Shown here one piece after another: positions 11,031 to 21,948 of a DNA stretch of 64,000 nucleotides. The stretch is taken from positions 19,613,656-19,677,655 of the forward strand of contig NC_012875.2 in NCBI RefSeq assembly GCF_000003195.3. The letters run 5' to 3'. The DNA comes from Sorghum bicolor. Lineage: Eukaryota; Streptophyta; Magnoliopsida; Poales; Poaceae. Within the stretch, counting starts at the first letter, position 1; each line of letters begins with the position of its first letter. Position numbers and translations under genes: made by a program. A model generated the notes under the pieces. It was given only the letters and a program-made list of their open reading frames with translations. It ran no database searches and was not told where the DNA came from.

Positions 11031-11509
11031 GGGAGCTGTGAGAGCATGATCGTCCAAACGGTGGTCTAGGGGAGTGTTCGCGGTATTTTTCTGGAGTGGT
11101 TACATGTCGAAACCATGGAACCACGAAAGAAACTTAATTGGGGAGTATTTAATTTCTCGGGTAGTTGTGGTGTCATTGTTTGAGCATGTTGGGCATGCCC
11201 AAGCAATGTGCACTTAGTTTACTGCTTTCTTGAGTGATATATAGGGAACTGTTGGGCTGAAATGAAGTTTTCTGCAGGTACTCTAACAGCGCACGTGTAA
11301 ACCGATAGTTATCGTATCGAGAGACGAATGTATGCCACCGTATATCCGTTAGAATATTAATTTTCTAAGTTTGTGAGGACGTACGGTTCGTGCATGCATC
11401 ATGTCGCATTCATATATACATTCTGTCTGCTCCTTCCCTTACAATTTCGTCCCTTTTTAAATAAATAAATGTTGCTTCAACTAATCCTCTTTTACCCATG
11501 GTATTCCCA

Positions 11510-11522
11510 TTCCTATCCACAG
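11510..11522 (+). promoter_or_regulatory. 3' splice acceptor directly before the extra ORF ATG, Tekay-A
   Basis: ATTCCTATCCACAG ends at 11522 and the ATG of the extra ORF is 11523. Tekay-B has the same site with an unbroken pyrimidine run (CCTTTCCACAG). The site implies that codons read upstream in frame (from 11469) are intron sequence. Confidence 0.55.
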
Positions 11523-12608
11523 ATGGACGCACCCGCTTCACCCCGTCCCAGTGACACTTTCTTGCACGAGTTTGGCACTCCTACCCTGCTCTGGAGGGTG
11601 TTACGGACTGTTGGGTATACTGAGCCACCTCAGTACTCTTGGTGGGAGATGGAGAGCACAGGAGGGATCCAGTGGTTTGCTGTGCAGGGAGTTGTTCCTC
11701 CACATGGGGACAAGCCTGCATGGACAGGCTGGACTTGCAGCTCAGATGGGCAGACTCCTTGGGAGGCAGCTCAGGTTGCAGCCCAGACTATCCTGCTCGA
11801 TATCTGTCAGAGGTGTGGTGACGAGCTGACAGGAGGACCAGCGGCGTCCATTCCTAGTGCTGACCCAGCAGCCGCGGAGTGGAAGCAGGCTGATGGTTGT
11901 GCTTTGGTTCGAGGCAGAGGAGAGAGAGCTGAGAGCTCTAGTCCTGCTATGAGTGCTATGATGGCTGTACTCAAGCTGATTAGTCAGCGAGAGGGCACCT
12001 ATGCACAGGTGATGGTGGCTGTTCGCAGGGCCCAGGAGATGCAGCGGAAGGCTGAAAAGCGTGCTCGCAAGTTTCGCAAGCAAGCTAGGCTCCTGGAGCA
12101 AGCTCAGAAGGACCGCAATGACTGGGAAGACATTACGGAGTATCGGAGGCAGCAGTGGGTGAAGGCCATCAGAGAGAGAGATCATAAGCAGGATCAGATG
12201 AGCCAGTTAGCTAGAGAGAAGGAGACCTTGCAGGAGCGCTTGGTGCAGCTCACCCGTGAGAGGTATACTGCACTCCGCGTGTCGGAGAACAGGCGCCAAG
12301 CATGGGAGATGCACCGAGTTCAGTCGCTTGAGCGGGAGAACTATCTACAGGATCAGATTGAGGCTGGTCTTGTGGAGATTCACCGTCTCAACAACTTGCT
12401 ACACCCTATTCCTCGCCCTATCCCAGTGTATCCAGAGGTGGGACCTCAGGTGATTGTGGCCGAGGATGATGGTATGGAGGTCGATGGGCCAGCAGCGGCT
12501 GCACCACCTTTACACGGCGACGTGGAGGACGAGGAGCTTGAGCCGGTTAGCGACGAGGATGGAGAGGCGATCTTCGACGCTGACTCGGACGACGAGCCTG
12601 GAGTGTAG
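11523..12608 (+). CDS. Extra ORF upstream of gag in Tekay-A: dsRBD-like, coiled-coil, acidic-tail protein
   Basis: 361 residues, intact. Residues 17-96 resemble a divergent double-stranded-RNA-binding fold: helix LLWRVLRTVGY, a P-x-Y turn (PPQYSW), a G-x-x-x-F strand (GGIQWFAVQG) and a closing helix PWEAAQVAAQTILLDIC. The lysines that contact RNA in classical dsRBDs (KKxAK) are missing. Residues 145-292 are a long, Arg/Lys/Glu/Gln-rich predicted coiled coil; residues 312-361 are strongly acidic. I chose the ATG at 11523 because a splice acceptor ends at 11522; an in-frame ATG at 11469 would only add a translated pyrimidine tract. The Tekay-B copy is the same length with five residue changes. 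The function is unknown. Extra ORFs beside gag are known in some plant Gypsy lineages, notably Ogre/Tat, but I do not recognise this one. Confidence 0.8.
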   Translation: MDAPASPRPSDTFLHEFGTPTLLWRVLRTVGYTEPPQYSWWEMESTGGIQWFAVQGVVPPHGDKPAWTGWTCSSDGQTPWEAAQVAAQTILLDICQRCGDELTGGPAASIPSADPAAAEWKQADGCALVRGRGERAESSSPAMSAMMAVLKLISQREGTYAQVMVAVRRAQEMQRKAEKRARKFRKQARLLEQAQKDRNDWEDITEYRRQQWVKAIRERDHKQDQMSQLAREKETLQERLVQLTRERYTALRVSENRRQAWEMHRVQSLERENYLQDQIEAGLVEIHRLNNLLHPIPRPIPVYPEVGPQVIVAEDDGMEVDGPAAAAPPLHGDVEDEELEPVSDEDGEAIFDADSDDEPGV

Positions 12609-12965
12609 GGAGTAGTGGTTAGTTGCTGCCAGGATCTTTTGTTGTGTGCCAGTCGGTTGTGGTGCTTTTGTAACCATGTTGTAATCCGAAACTTTGACCT
12701 TGACTCATGGCATGTACTGTGATGGTATAATAACTTCATGGACCCTATGTGCAGTCTTTATGATCGTTATGTTATGCCGATGTTTTCCGTTGTGGTGCGT
12801 ATTGCGGATATCTATGTCATGTGTTGGATTGGTGATGTTGTTTTGTGGAATGGAATTGTTGTGCCTTTCTGTAAAGCTATTCTCTCGAATACTTTCAGGC
12901 ATGAATATAAGTTCTTCTGTGGCAAATCTTGTCATCATCAATGCTCACTGACTGTGTCTTTACAG
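12609..12965 (+). other. Spacer between extra ORF and gag in Tekay-A, ending in a splice acceptor
   Basis: 357 bp without a convincing ORF. The last bases, CTGACTGTGTCTTTACAG, combine a plant branch-point-like CTGAC with a pyrimidine tract and CAG; the gag ATG follows immediately at 12966. The same arrangement is found in Tekay-B. An in-frame ATG further upstream (12738) would run through this spacer and is unlikely to be the start. Confidence 0.6.
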
Positions 12966-15900
12966 ATGTCTCGTGGCACCCGGGGTGCGGAACAGCGTGC
13001 AAACATGAATCCACCACCTCCTCCTCCACCACCAAATCCAGCTGAGCTGATGCAAATGATGGTGGAAAATCAGAGGATGCTCACTAAAACCATCAATCGT
13101 ATGGCAAATCAGGGTGGCCGTAATGCACAGGAAGGGCCAGCTCCTAACCAGTACAGTAGCTTCAAGGACTTCATGGATACGAAGCCCCCACCTTTCAGAG
13201 AAGCTGAAGAACCCCTTCAAGCTGAAGAGTGGCTGAATACGGTGGAACAAAAGTTTCGCCTACTTCGTTTGACTGAAGGTTTGAAGGCGGAGTATGCAGC
13301 TCACCAACTGCAAGGACCGGCAGGCATCTGGTGGAATCAGTACCGGGAAGCTCTACCGGCTGACACGGTGATTGATTGGAATCTTTTCCGTGAGGCTTTC
13401 AAAGGGCATTTCATTCCTCCGGGTGTTATGGAGATGAAGCACACCGAGTTCATGCAGTTGACTCAGGGCAACAAGACTCTGAAGGAGTATTTGCATGCTT
13501 TCAATCACTTGTCTAGGTATGCTCCTGAGTTTGTGAACACGGAGACGAAAAAGATCGCTAGTTTCAAGCGGGGTTTGGGTCCCAAATTGCTGAAGACTAT
13601 GGGCCGCACTAAGTGTGCAACTTTCAATGAGTTTGTCAGTGATGCTCTCACCCAAGAGAACTATAACACTGTGTACACTGCGACCAAGACTCGCAAGAGG
13701 GCTTTTGAGGCCAGTACTGGGTCATCTCAGTCCAAGGCTCCAGTGGCAGCTAAGCCACCATTCCGTGCTCCAACCCCCAACCAGCGATACCGCCCTCCGG
13801 TGAAGAAGAATCAGGCAAAGACTGGTTTTCGCAAGGGGTACTCTATTGCTCTTCCTAGGGGCAACATGGGTCCCAACTATGCCAAGACTCCACCTGCCAA
13901 CCGTCCGTGCTGGAACTGCAATCAGACCGGGCATTGGCAGAGCAACTGTCCTTACCCGCCAAAGAAGGGCAACCAGGGGAAAGTCCGTCAGGGGCGTGTT
14001 CATTACACAACTGTGGAGGCAATCCCTGCTGGTGAGGTAGTCACGGCTGGTAAGTTTCTGGTCAATCAACATGATGCACTCGTGCTTTTTGATTCTCGAG
14101 CATCACATTCTTTTGTGAGTTCTGAATTTGTATCTAAGCATAGCATCAAGACCATCACACTTGATAAGGGCAGTTATTGTATTAGTGCTGCGGGAAATGA
14201 TATTTCCACCAATCAAGTGGTTTAGGGGGCAACTATGGAGATAGGAGGCCGTCAGTTTCTTGCTGATCTGGTTGTTCTACCCGGTGTGGGCATAGATGTA
14301 ATTCTGGGGATGAAGTGGATGAGTGGTAATGGAGTTCTTATAGACACCACCACTCGTGTAGTGATGTTGAAGGACCCAAATACCAAGGAGGCATTTCTAG
14401 TGCAACTCCCTCGTGATATTCAAATCTGTAGCACTGTGAATGCAGTTACATCTAAGGCTATTCAGGATATTCCGGTGGTGTGTGAGTTTCCGGATGTTTT
14501 TCCTGATGATCTACCTGGGCTTCCTCCGGATCGGGATGTGGAGTTCAAGATTGAATTGATTCCAGGCACTGCTCCTATCTCTAGAAGACCTTATAGGATG
14601 CCGCCCAATGAATTAGCTGAGCTTAAGACCCAACTAAATGAGTTGTTGCAGAAGGGTCTTATTCGTCCTAGTTCTTCTCCTTGGGGTTGTCCGGCTATCT
14701 TTGTGAAGAAGAAGGATCAATCGTTGCGCATGTGTGTGGACTATCGTCCCCTAAATGCGGTGACTATCAAGAACAAATACCCTCTTCCTCGCATTGATAT
14801 CTTGTTTGATCAGTTGTCTAAAGCTAAGGTATTCTCCAAGATTGATTTGCGATCTGGGTACCATCAGATCAAGATTCGTCCTGAGGATGTGCCTAAGACA
14901 GCTTTCTCGACAAGGTATGGGTTGTATGAGTGCCTTGTCATGTCCTTCGGGCTTACGAATGCACCTGCTCATTTCATGTATCTTATGAATTCGGCGTTCA
15001 TGCCCGAATTGGACAAGTTTGTAGTGGTCTTCATTGATGATATCTTGGTATATTCTTGCAATGAAGAGGAGCATGCAGAGCATCTGCGTGTAGTGTTGTC
15101 GCGTTTGCGCGAACATCAGCTTTATGCTAAGTTTAGCAAATGCGAGTTTTGGCTAAAGAAAGTACCTTTCTTGGGCCATGTCTTATCTGAAGAAGGCATA
15201 TCGGTGGATCCGGCTAAGGTGCAAGAAGTGCTGGATTGGAAAGTTCCAACTTCGGTACACGAGGTTCGGAGTTTTCTCGGTCTGGCTGGGTATTACCGTC
15301 GATTTATTCCGGAGTTCTCCAAAATATCCAAGCCTATGACTCGTCTACTTCAGAAAGATGAAAAGTTTGTGTGAACACCTGAGTTCGAAGAGGCATTCCA
15401 CAAGTTGAGGACACTCTTGACATCAGCTCCTGTCCTAGCTCAACCTGATATCGAGAAGCCTTTCGATGTCTTTTGTGACGCATCAGGCATTGGTTTAGGC
15501 TGTGTGTTGATGCAGGAAGGTCGCGTTATCGCGTATGCCTCGCGCCAACTTCGAAAGAATGAGGTCAATTACCCCACTCATGACTTAGAATTGGCAGCAG
15601 TTGTTCATGCTTTGAAAATCTGGAGGCATTATCTGCTGGGTAATCTGTGTAATATTTACACCGATCATAAGAGCCTCAAGTATATCTTCACTCAACCTAA
15701 ACTGAACATGTGGCAGCGAAGGTGGCTTGAGTTGATTAAAGACTATAATCTCCAAGTGCACTATCATCCGGGCAAGGCAAACGTGGTGGCGGATGCCTTG
15801 AGTTGGAAAGCGCAATGTCACTCAATCCAAGTGGAAGATCCGTTGTTGTCACATCTTATGCATCCGCTTGTGCTCAACCAGATTTCTCTAGAAAGTACCA

Positions 15901-17330
15901 TTCGCAACCGAGTCATCGAACTGCAGCGGACAGATGTAGGCATCCACCATATCAAGAGGAAGATGAAGGAAGAAGAAACCAAGCATTTCCGGGTTGATGA
16001 AAACGGAATCCTTTGGTTCGAGGATCGACTTGTGGTCCCAAAAGACCGCGAGCTGCGAAATCAGATCCTATCTGAAGCTCATTCATCCAAATTGTCTATC
16101 CATCCTGGTAGTAGCAAGATGTATCAGGATCTGAAACCTTTGTTTTGGTGGACAAAGATGAAAAAGGAGATAGCTACTTTTGTCGCTCGTTGTGACAATT
16201 GTTGTCGCGTGAAGGCTGTTCACATGAAAGCTGGTTTGCTTCAACCCTTGCCAATTCCTGGTTGGAAATGGGAAGAAGTCAGCATGGATTTCATCAGTGG
16301 ACTCCCAACTTCTGTTAAGGGTTATGACTCTATCTGGGTGATTGTGGATCGTTTGACCAAGGTTGCTCGATTTATTCCAGTCCGAACTGACTATCGTCCC
16401 CATCAGTATGCGGAGTTGTATTTCGAGCACATTGTTCGTCAGTATGGTGTGCCTCGAACAATCATATCTGATCGTGGACCGCAGTTCACTGCTCGTTTTT
16501 GGGAATGTCTGCATGAGCAAATTGGTACTCATTTGGTCCGCAGCTCTGCTTATCATCCCCAAACAGCAGGTCAAACTGAACGAGTTAACCAGATCCTTGA
16601 AGATGTGTTGAGGGCATGTGCTCTCTCATCAAAAGGTTCTTGGGTTAAGTGGTTGCCATTAGCTGAGTTCTCCTACAACAATAGTTATCAGGAGAGTATC
16701 AAGATGGCTCCATTTGAAGCCTTGTACGGTCGGAAGTGTCGAACCCCGTTGAATTGGGTAGAAGCTGGAGAGCGAAGGTACTACGGCATCGATTTCGTGA
16801 ACGAAGCAGAGCAGAAAGTCCGTGTTATCCAGCAACACCTGGAAGCTGCTCAAGCTCGTCAGAAAAGTTATGCCGACAAGAGAAGGAAGCCGATTGAGTT
16901 TTCAGTTGGTGACCACGTGTACATCAAGGTGTCTCCGATGAAAGGTGTACAAAGGTTCGGAGTCAAGCGAAAGCTGGCACCTCGCTATGTGGGACCTTAT
17001 CGGATTCTCGAAAAGAAAGGGAATGTGGCATACAAAGTTCAACTCCTAGTTGCGCTTCGAGCCATTTTTCCTGTCTTCCACGTATCACAATTGAAGAAGT
17101 GCCTTCGTGTACCGGAGGAACGAGTGGAAATTCGAGATATCAAGTTGAAGTCAGACTTGGTGTATGAGGAGAAACCCATAGCGATTCTTGATCGCAAGGA
17201 ACGGGAAACGCGTAATCGTGTGGTTAAGCTCTACAAAGTGTTGTGGAGTAACCACGGGGAAGAAGATGCCACTTGGGAGACGGAGGATTATTTAAAAGAA
17301 GTTTACAAAACCTTCTTCGAAAATCAGTAA
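12966..17330 (+). pseudogene. gag-pol: Tekay-A gag-pol polyprotein with two in-frame stops
   Basis: One frame of 1454 codons. Gag (about 80-260) is followed by a CCHC knuckle CWNCNQTGHWQSNC (315-328), aspartic protease at D376, RT with FIDD (689-692), RNase H (first Asp 838), integrase zinc finger (from H1039), integrase D1108-D1169-E1205 with the canonical 35-residue D-E spacing, and a chromodomain (about 1405-1450). Breaks: TTG to TAG at 14223 (codon 420) and TGG to TGA at 15372 (codon 803), judged against Tekay-B. The protease triad DSG reads DSR (14091-14099), which should kill the enzyme. The ATG at 12966 was chosen because a splice acceptor abuts it and the protein there (MSRGTRGAEQ) matches Tekay-B. 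The chromodomain is expected to steer integration to modified histones. Confidence 0.94.
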
Positions 17331-17372
17331 GCTTTCAAATCTCGGGACGAGATTTTTGTAAGGGGGGAGGGC
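17331..17372 (+). other. Tekay-A 3' spacer and polypurine tract
   Basis: Forty-two bases after the gag-pol stop. The tract AAGGGGGGAGGGC at 17360-17372 abuts the 3' LTR and would prime plus-strand synthesis. Confidence 0.85.
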
Positions 17373-20300
17373 TGTAACACCCCAGTGTTATGGTTGCATC
17401 AAGCATGTGCATAGCATGAGCATCATCATTTACTCAAAGCATATCATGATCATCATCTATCTTGAGCCATGTCATTCTATGCAAAAATGTGTTTGAAATT
17501 GCTTAAATAGGCTTCCTATGCTTATGTTTGAGTGAGCAATGCTTGTGTTTGTGCTTAATGCCTTGGTAATTAGTTTATCTATGCTTAACTTGATCTTGGG
17601 AACAATGTTCATGTTGGTCACTTTTCCAAAATATGCTTCTAAGTCATACTTATGAAAATAGGCCCTAGAAACCTCTTTTGCTTAGGCTTTTAAAAAGTGT
17701 TTCATAAAATGTTTGCATGTCAGAACTTCCTACAGCAAAGTTGTAGCAAATTTTATAAGGAACAAAAGTTGTTTTATGGCCATCAAATGAAAATGATCAC
17801 AAATAGCTCAAAAGTGGCCCACAAGGCAGATTTGGGGCTGTTTTCAACACTTAGAAAATTTTCTAAGTCTTGGGTGCTTTGCAGTTTGCTCGATCGGTTT
17901 TGGAAACTCTATATCTTTCAATCCAGGCCGATCTGGCCTTTGCTCTAGTTGACAAAGTTGTAGATCTCGCCTAGTACTCCAAGTTTGTCAACTACGCCAT
18001 CGCCTAATTCGCTCAGGTTTGGAAGTTATTCATCACCAAAGTTGCTCTGACAGTCAACAATCGCGAGTTCTGATTCAGAGCCGAGCTCGCCGTCGTGGAC
18101 GCCCAGCGCGACATCTGTCCGCCAGATGGCGCCCGTACGCCGGCGACGGCCCCGCTCGTCAGGTCGACGGTGCTGGCATGGACGCCACGGCGCCCCGCAC
18201 TCACTCAGCGCCCGTCCATTCTCCTCCTCTCTCTCTCTCTCTCGCTCGCTCTGGCGGAAACGCCGTCGCCATTGCCGCCGAGAGCTTCGCCAGCCCCTCG
18301 CGCCCTCGCCTCTGCGTCTTGCTTCGCCTCCGAGCGCCTCCAAGTCCGCCTCGAGCTCCTCCATCTTCTCCACCCATCAGTTGGACGAGATCTCCCCGAG
18401 GTGAGCGGCATTTCGCAAGTTCTCCGTCGTCGGGTTCGCGGCCGTCGCGACACCGATTCCGGCGAACCTCGCCGCTGCTCCACCCTCGCTTCCTTTCTTC
18501 TCTTTGGTTAGCGTTAGGTTATGCTTAGGTCTCGGCGTCGGTCCACACCACGCCATTACGGCTTTGGTCTCACCGTCGCGCGGGAACACGGCCACTGCAC
18601 CGCCGTGCTCACCGCCGACGAGCACCTCGCACGTGAGCAGGATCACCGGAGCCGTTAGGGTTAGGCGCTCTTACCTCGAAAGCTCCGCGCTGACTCACTG
18701 ATGCTTAAGCCGCCTTCCTCTGACGCTCTACCGGTCGGAGATGGCCGGCGTAAGCCGGAGTAGCTCCGCCGTGCCGCCATGGCCGACGGCGACCCCTCTC
18801 CGTAGCCAAAACCCTAGCACCACCTACCTCAATCGACGCGGAATCTTCCCAGGAGCACGTTGGTGCCCTTGGATCCGCCGGAGAAGCTCACCGTCGGCGA
18901 GCATTTGCCGGCGAAGGGGGGTCCTCTGTCTCGGTGTCGCTGACACACGGGTCCGGCATGCCAGTGACCGAACGGTCACCCCCTTTCCTTTTATTCAAAA
19001 CTGGATTTTTGGCTTTCTTGCAAAAATCATATCTCCTGTTTCTGAGATCCAAAAATTGTGAAAGAAATTTTGTGTTGTTTCTTGAGATGGCTAGTATTTA
19101 ATAAAAATATAAAATGAATCATGTTTTCTGAGAAATTATTTATTAAGGATTTAATCTTGTTATTTATGGATAAATGCATATCTCTTGTTATACTCCTTAG
19201 TTTGCTTTGAAAATTTTACGGTGGTCTCTGCATGGCATTAGAGTGCTCTGATAATTATTTCATGACTTTTGGAGCAGTGCAGTTGTGTTATGTAATTTGT
19301 GTTTGAGATATGGCTTGTTTCTTTAAATAAATTATATAAAATAATTGGTGCTTATGCTGGTGTTCTACTTTGGTAGTAAACTTGTTTATGGTATTCCTAA
19401 GATGTAAATAATCTGAAATCTGTTGTTTGACACTATATAAGTCATGTTTATGAATTTATGAAATAAATGCCTTGATACATGTTAAATGCATATCTTTAAT
19501 TTGGTATGTGCAATTGCTGTGAAATTTTTATGGTGATGCTTTGATGATGTCCTTGTGCTTCTGTAATTTCTGTAGATTTTTCTGAGCATTTGAACTAGTA
19601 TCTTGTAATTATGCTCTTATTTGGAGTTAATTAATAAATACCTTGTTAAGTAAATGTTTTGGGGTTTTCATCTGATGATCTGGTAACTTTGTGATATGTT
19701 TGTGCTCTTAGGCTAGGTAGTTGGCATGGTTTGTGTTTTGATCATGTTATTAAATAATTAACTATAGGGTTAAATGCTGTTCTGGACAGCAAGTGAACAA
19801 TTTAACTTTGCTTAAGGATAACTTGACTTTCTGTGAAACTTGTCTAAATCAAAGTTGTTCTAAACTTATAGATCCAGCTGTGGTTTAAATTTGAGGTCAT
19901 TTGGCCAAGTAGTTTAAAAGTTATAGATGTTCCAAGTTGGGTTCCAGAAATAGGTGTTCTCTGTTTTTCTAGGACAGAACCTGGAACTTTGTTTACATGA
20001 CCAGTTTTAAGTATGAATCTTGCTGTCATGTCTAAAGATGAATTGTAGACAATTTCATAAGCTTTCCAGAATGTCCTTACTCATGTTTGTTGGACTTGTC
20101 TATCTTTAGTTATGATTTATTTTCTGAGTATACTTGTTTTGTGTTGCTTGCTGTTTTAGTAGCATGACAGGTCTTGGGTTGCATTAACTTGTTTACTTGT
20201 GTGAGCTTATATAACTTTTGCTCCGTAAATGAATGTCCAGTGAGTTGCTTGTGTTGTTAAGCATTCATCTTTAGCATGTGCATCTACTTATTGTCCGAGC

Positions 20301-21943
20301 ATGCAATAGGTGCACTGGACGTGGCAGTTTCCTTCGAGCTCCAAGCGAACCCCGAAGGTCAGGAGGAGGTCCAGCAAGCCGGACTCGAGGAGCCCGAAGA
20401 AGAAGTTGAGTGCCCGAATCACGAGCCGGCGTCGTTCGTGAAAGGCAAGCCCCGGAGCATTCTAAGTCTCCCTTATTTTCGAAAAGTTTACTTAATATGT
20501 TATATCTATTGATGCATTACGTCTAGGAGTTGTGATGAAACTGTTGCTGCATTTTACTCTATCCTTGTCCAGATAACTCACCCTCCCTGGTTGTAGAGTT
20601 AGGATCGAGTAGCAGCTTAGATATGCTTTAATCGGTAGAAGTCGGGTGATATCCTATCATCCGCGCGATATAGGGTTATGTCGGATCACGATGGTCTATA
20701 TGTGCTATCGTGGGTGGAACCTGATTAATTTGACTTAAGCCGGGCGGAGTTTTGCAAGTGTGTAGTAACTCCGTCTGTGGCAGCTAAGGACTGATCGTTG
20801 TACGTCCTCTTGTCATGTTGAACGCATGCCTAACACTTAGTTGGCCGGATAACTCGTTCCGACCGCGAAGCCGAGTAGTATGACTCAGGCCGGAAGACCG
20901 GCAAGTATAAAGTGCGCACTACCGGAGGAAGTGCGGTGTGCGGGGGACCATTGGCGTAAGCCCAAAGGCAGGTGAGTTAAACTTCCTGACCTCCCTGGCA
21001 GAGTGGTAGCCCTGGGAGTGCGGCGCTGATCAGAGCCGCGATTCCTGAGTCGTACCAAAGGTGACCCTTTGGCTCTCCCGGCAGGGGATGCTTGGGTGAG
21101 TGCTAGGAATAACCCTCCAGCTGGATAGGAATTCGATTCGAATCGCCGTCTCTCCCGGTTAGTGAGAACTTGACAGAGGAGCGGCAAACGTAGCATTCAC
21201 TAATGAACTTGGTTCGTGATAATGATAATAGCAAGAAGAACATATGATGAATTTGATATGGTTAATATTGTTTGTAATAATCAAGTGATGTGTTGTAGTA
21301 CAGGTGCTAATCTAGTGGTAGGCTGATGATAAACAAATATGATGCTCTTAAAATAACTTAGTTGTAAGTTAAGCTTTTGGCAAAAGGTGAGTCAACCAGC
21401 TCCACTTAAGATTTAGCCTTGCATGATCCTTGGTGTCTTTTGTGTTTTACTAGACGGGTAAGTCTAGCTGAGTACATCCTCGTACTCAGGGTTTATTCCC
21501 ACCTGTTGCAGATGATATCTTCTATGACGGTTTCTGCAAGACCTGTCTCCATCCCGCTGGGGATGAGGACTAACCGTTGGGCACGGTTCTCTACTCTTCT
21601 CGTCTATGATGCTTTTGGAAGGATGGCATAGACTCTGGCAGTAACAAAGTTGTGAACTGAACTTTGAACAAATGTGTGTAACTATTTTGCTTCCGCTACT
21701 TCAAACTTGGGTTGTAATAACTTAATGACTCCGATGTGGTGCCGCTTCGTCGGCAATGAATGACTATGTAACATTCGTTGTGTTTATGCTGAACTATTAC
21801 GATCTTGGTTTGTTGCGAGTTGGTTTGAAGTCCTTCGTGATTTCGATTGACTACCGGGATTATATGGGCTCAAGTTTAGAAACTTGATTGTTTGACGATC
21901 GTTTCTGCACTTGAACTCTTATAATTTGGTCGGTTCTGTGACA
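17373..21943 (+). repeat. Tekay-A 3' LTR
   Basis: 4571 bp, matching 6266-10704 except for scattered substitutions and indels. It keeps the segments at about 18813-18838 and 18870-18980 that are missing from the 5' LTR, plus an extra 8 bp near 18160. In the conserved island (20314 onward) it has lost 15 bp in frame. Confidence 0.92.
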
Positions 21944-21948
21944 ATTGG
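21944..21948. repeat. Right target-site duplication ATTGG of Tekay-A
   Basis: Pairs with 6261-6265. Confidence 0.93.

Larger units (their letters stand above)
10705..11522 (+). other. Tekay-A primer-binding site and untranslated leader
   Basis: The primer site TGGCATCGGAGCAAG (10707-10721) lies two bases past the LTR and resembles the 3' end complement of initiator-Met tRNA (TGGTATC.GAGC). The remaining 800 bp have no convincing ORF. They contain the consensus donor at 11022-11030 and end with the acceptor at the start of the extra ORF. Confidence 0.8.
6266..21943 (+). mobile_element. Tekay-A: complete Ty3/gypsy chromovirus (Tekay/Del lineage) inside copia unit 1
   Basis: 15,678 bp: 5' LTR 6266-10704, primer site at 10707, extra ORF 11523-12608, gag-pol 12966-17330, polypurine tract 17360-17372, 3' LTR 17373-21943. 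The domain order PR-RT-RH-IN with a C-terminal chromodomain defines a chromovirus. The very long LTRs and a chromodomain ending before the 3' LTR suggest Tekay/Del rather than CRM, whose LTRs are short. The two LTRs differ by scattered substitutions and a few deletions, so the insertion is not brand new. Its orientation is antisense to the copia host. Confidence 0.93.

Noticed and set aside
11469..11522. Upstream in-frame ATG adding 18 residues to the extra ORF
   Set aside because: The added stretch is the translated pyrimidine tract of a splice acceptor that ends exactly at the next ATG; the short form is preferred.
12738..12965. Upstream ATG extending Tekay-A gag by 76 residues
   Set aside because: It runs through a non-coding spacer and a splice acceptor, and Tekay-B lacks the same extended start.
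6266..21943. Centromeric retrotransposon CRM as the identity of the Tekay elements
   Set aside because: LTRs of about 4.5 kb and a chromodomain that ends before the 3' LTR fit Tekay/Del, not CRM; location in centromeric satellite is indirect because they sit inside copia.
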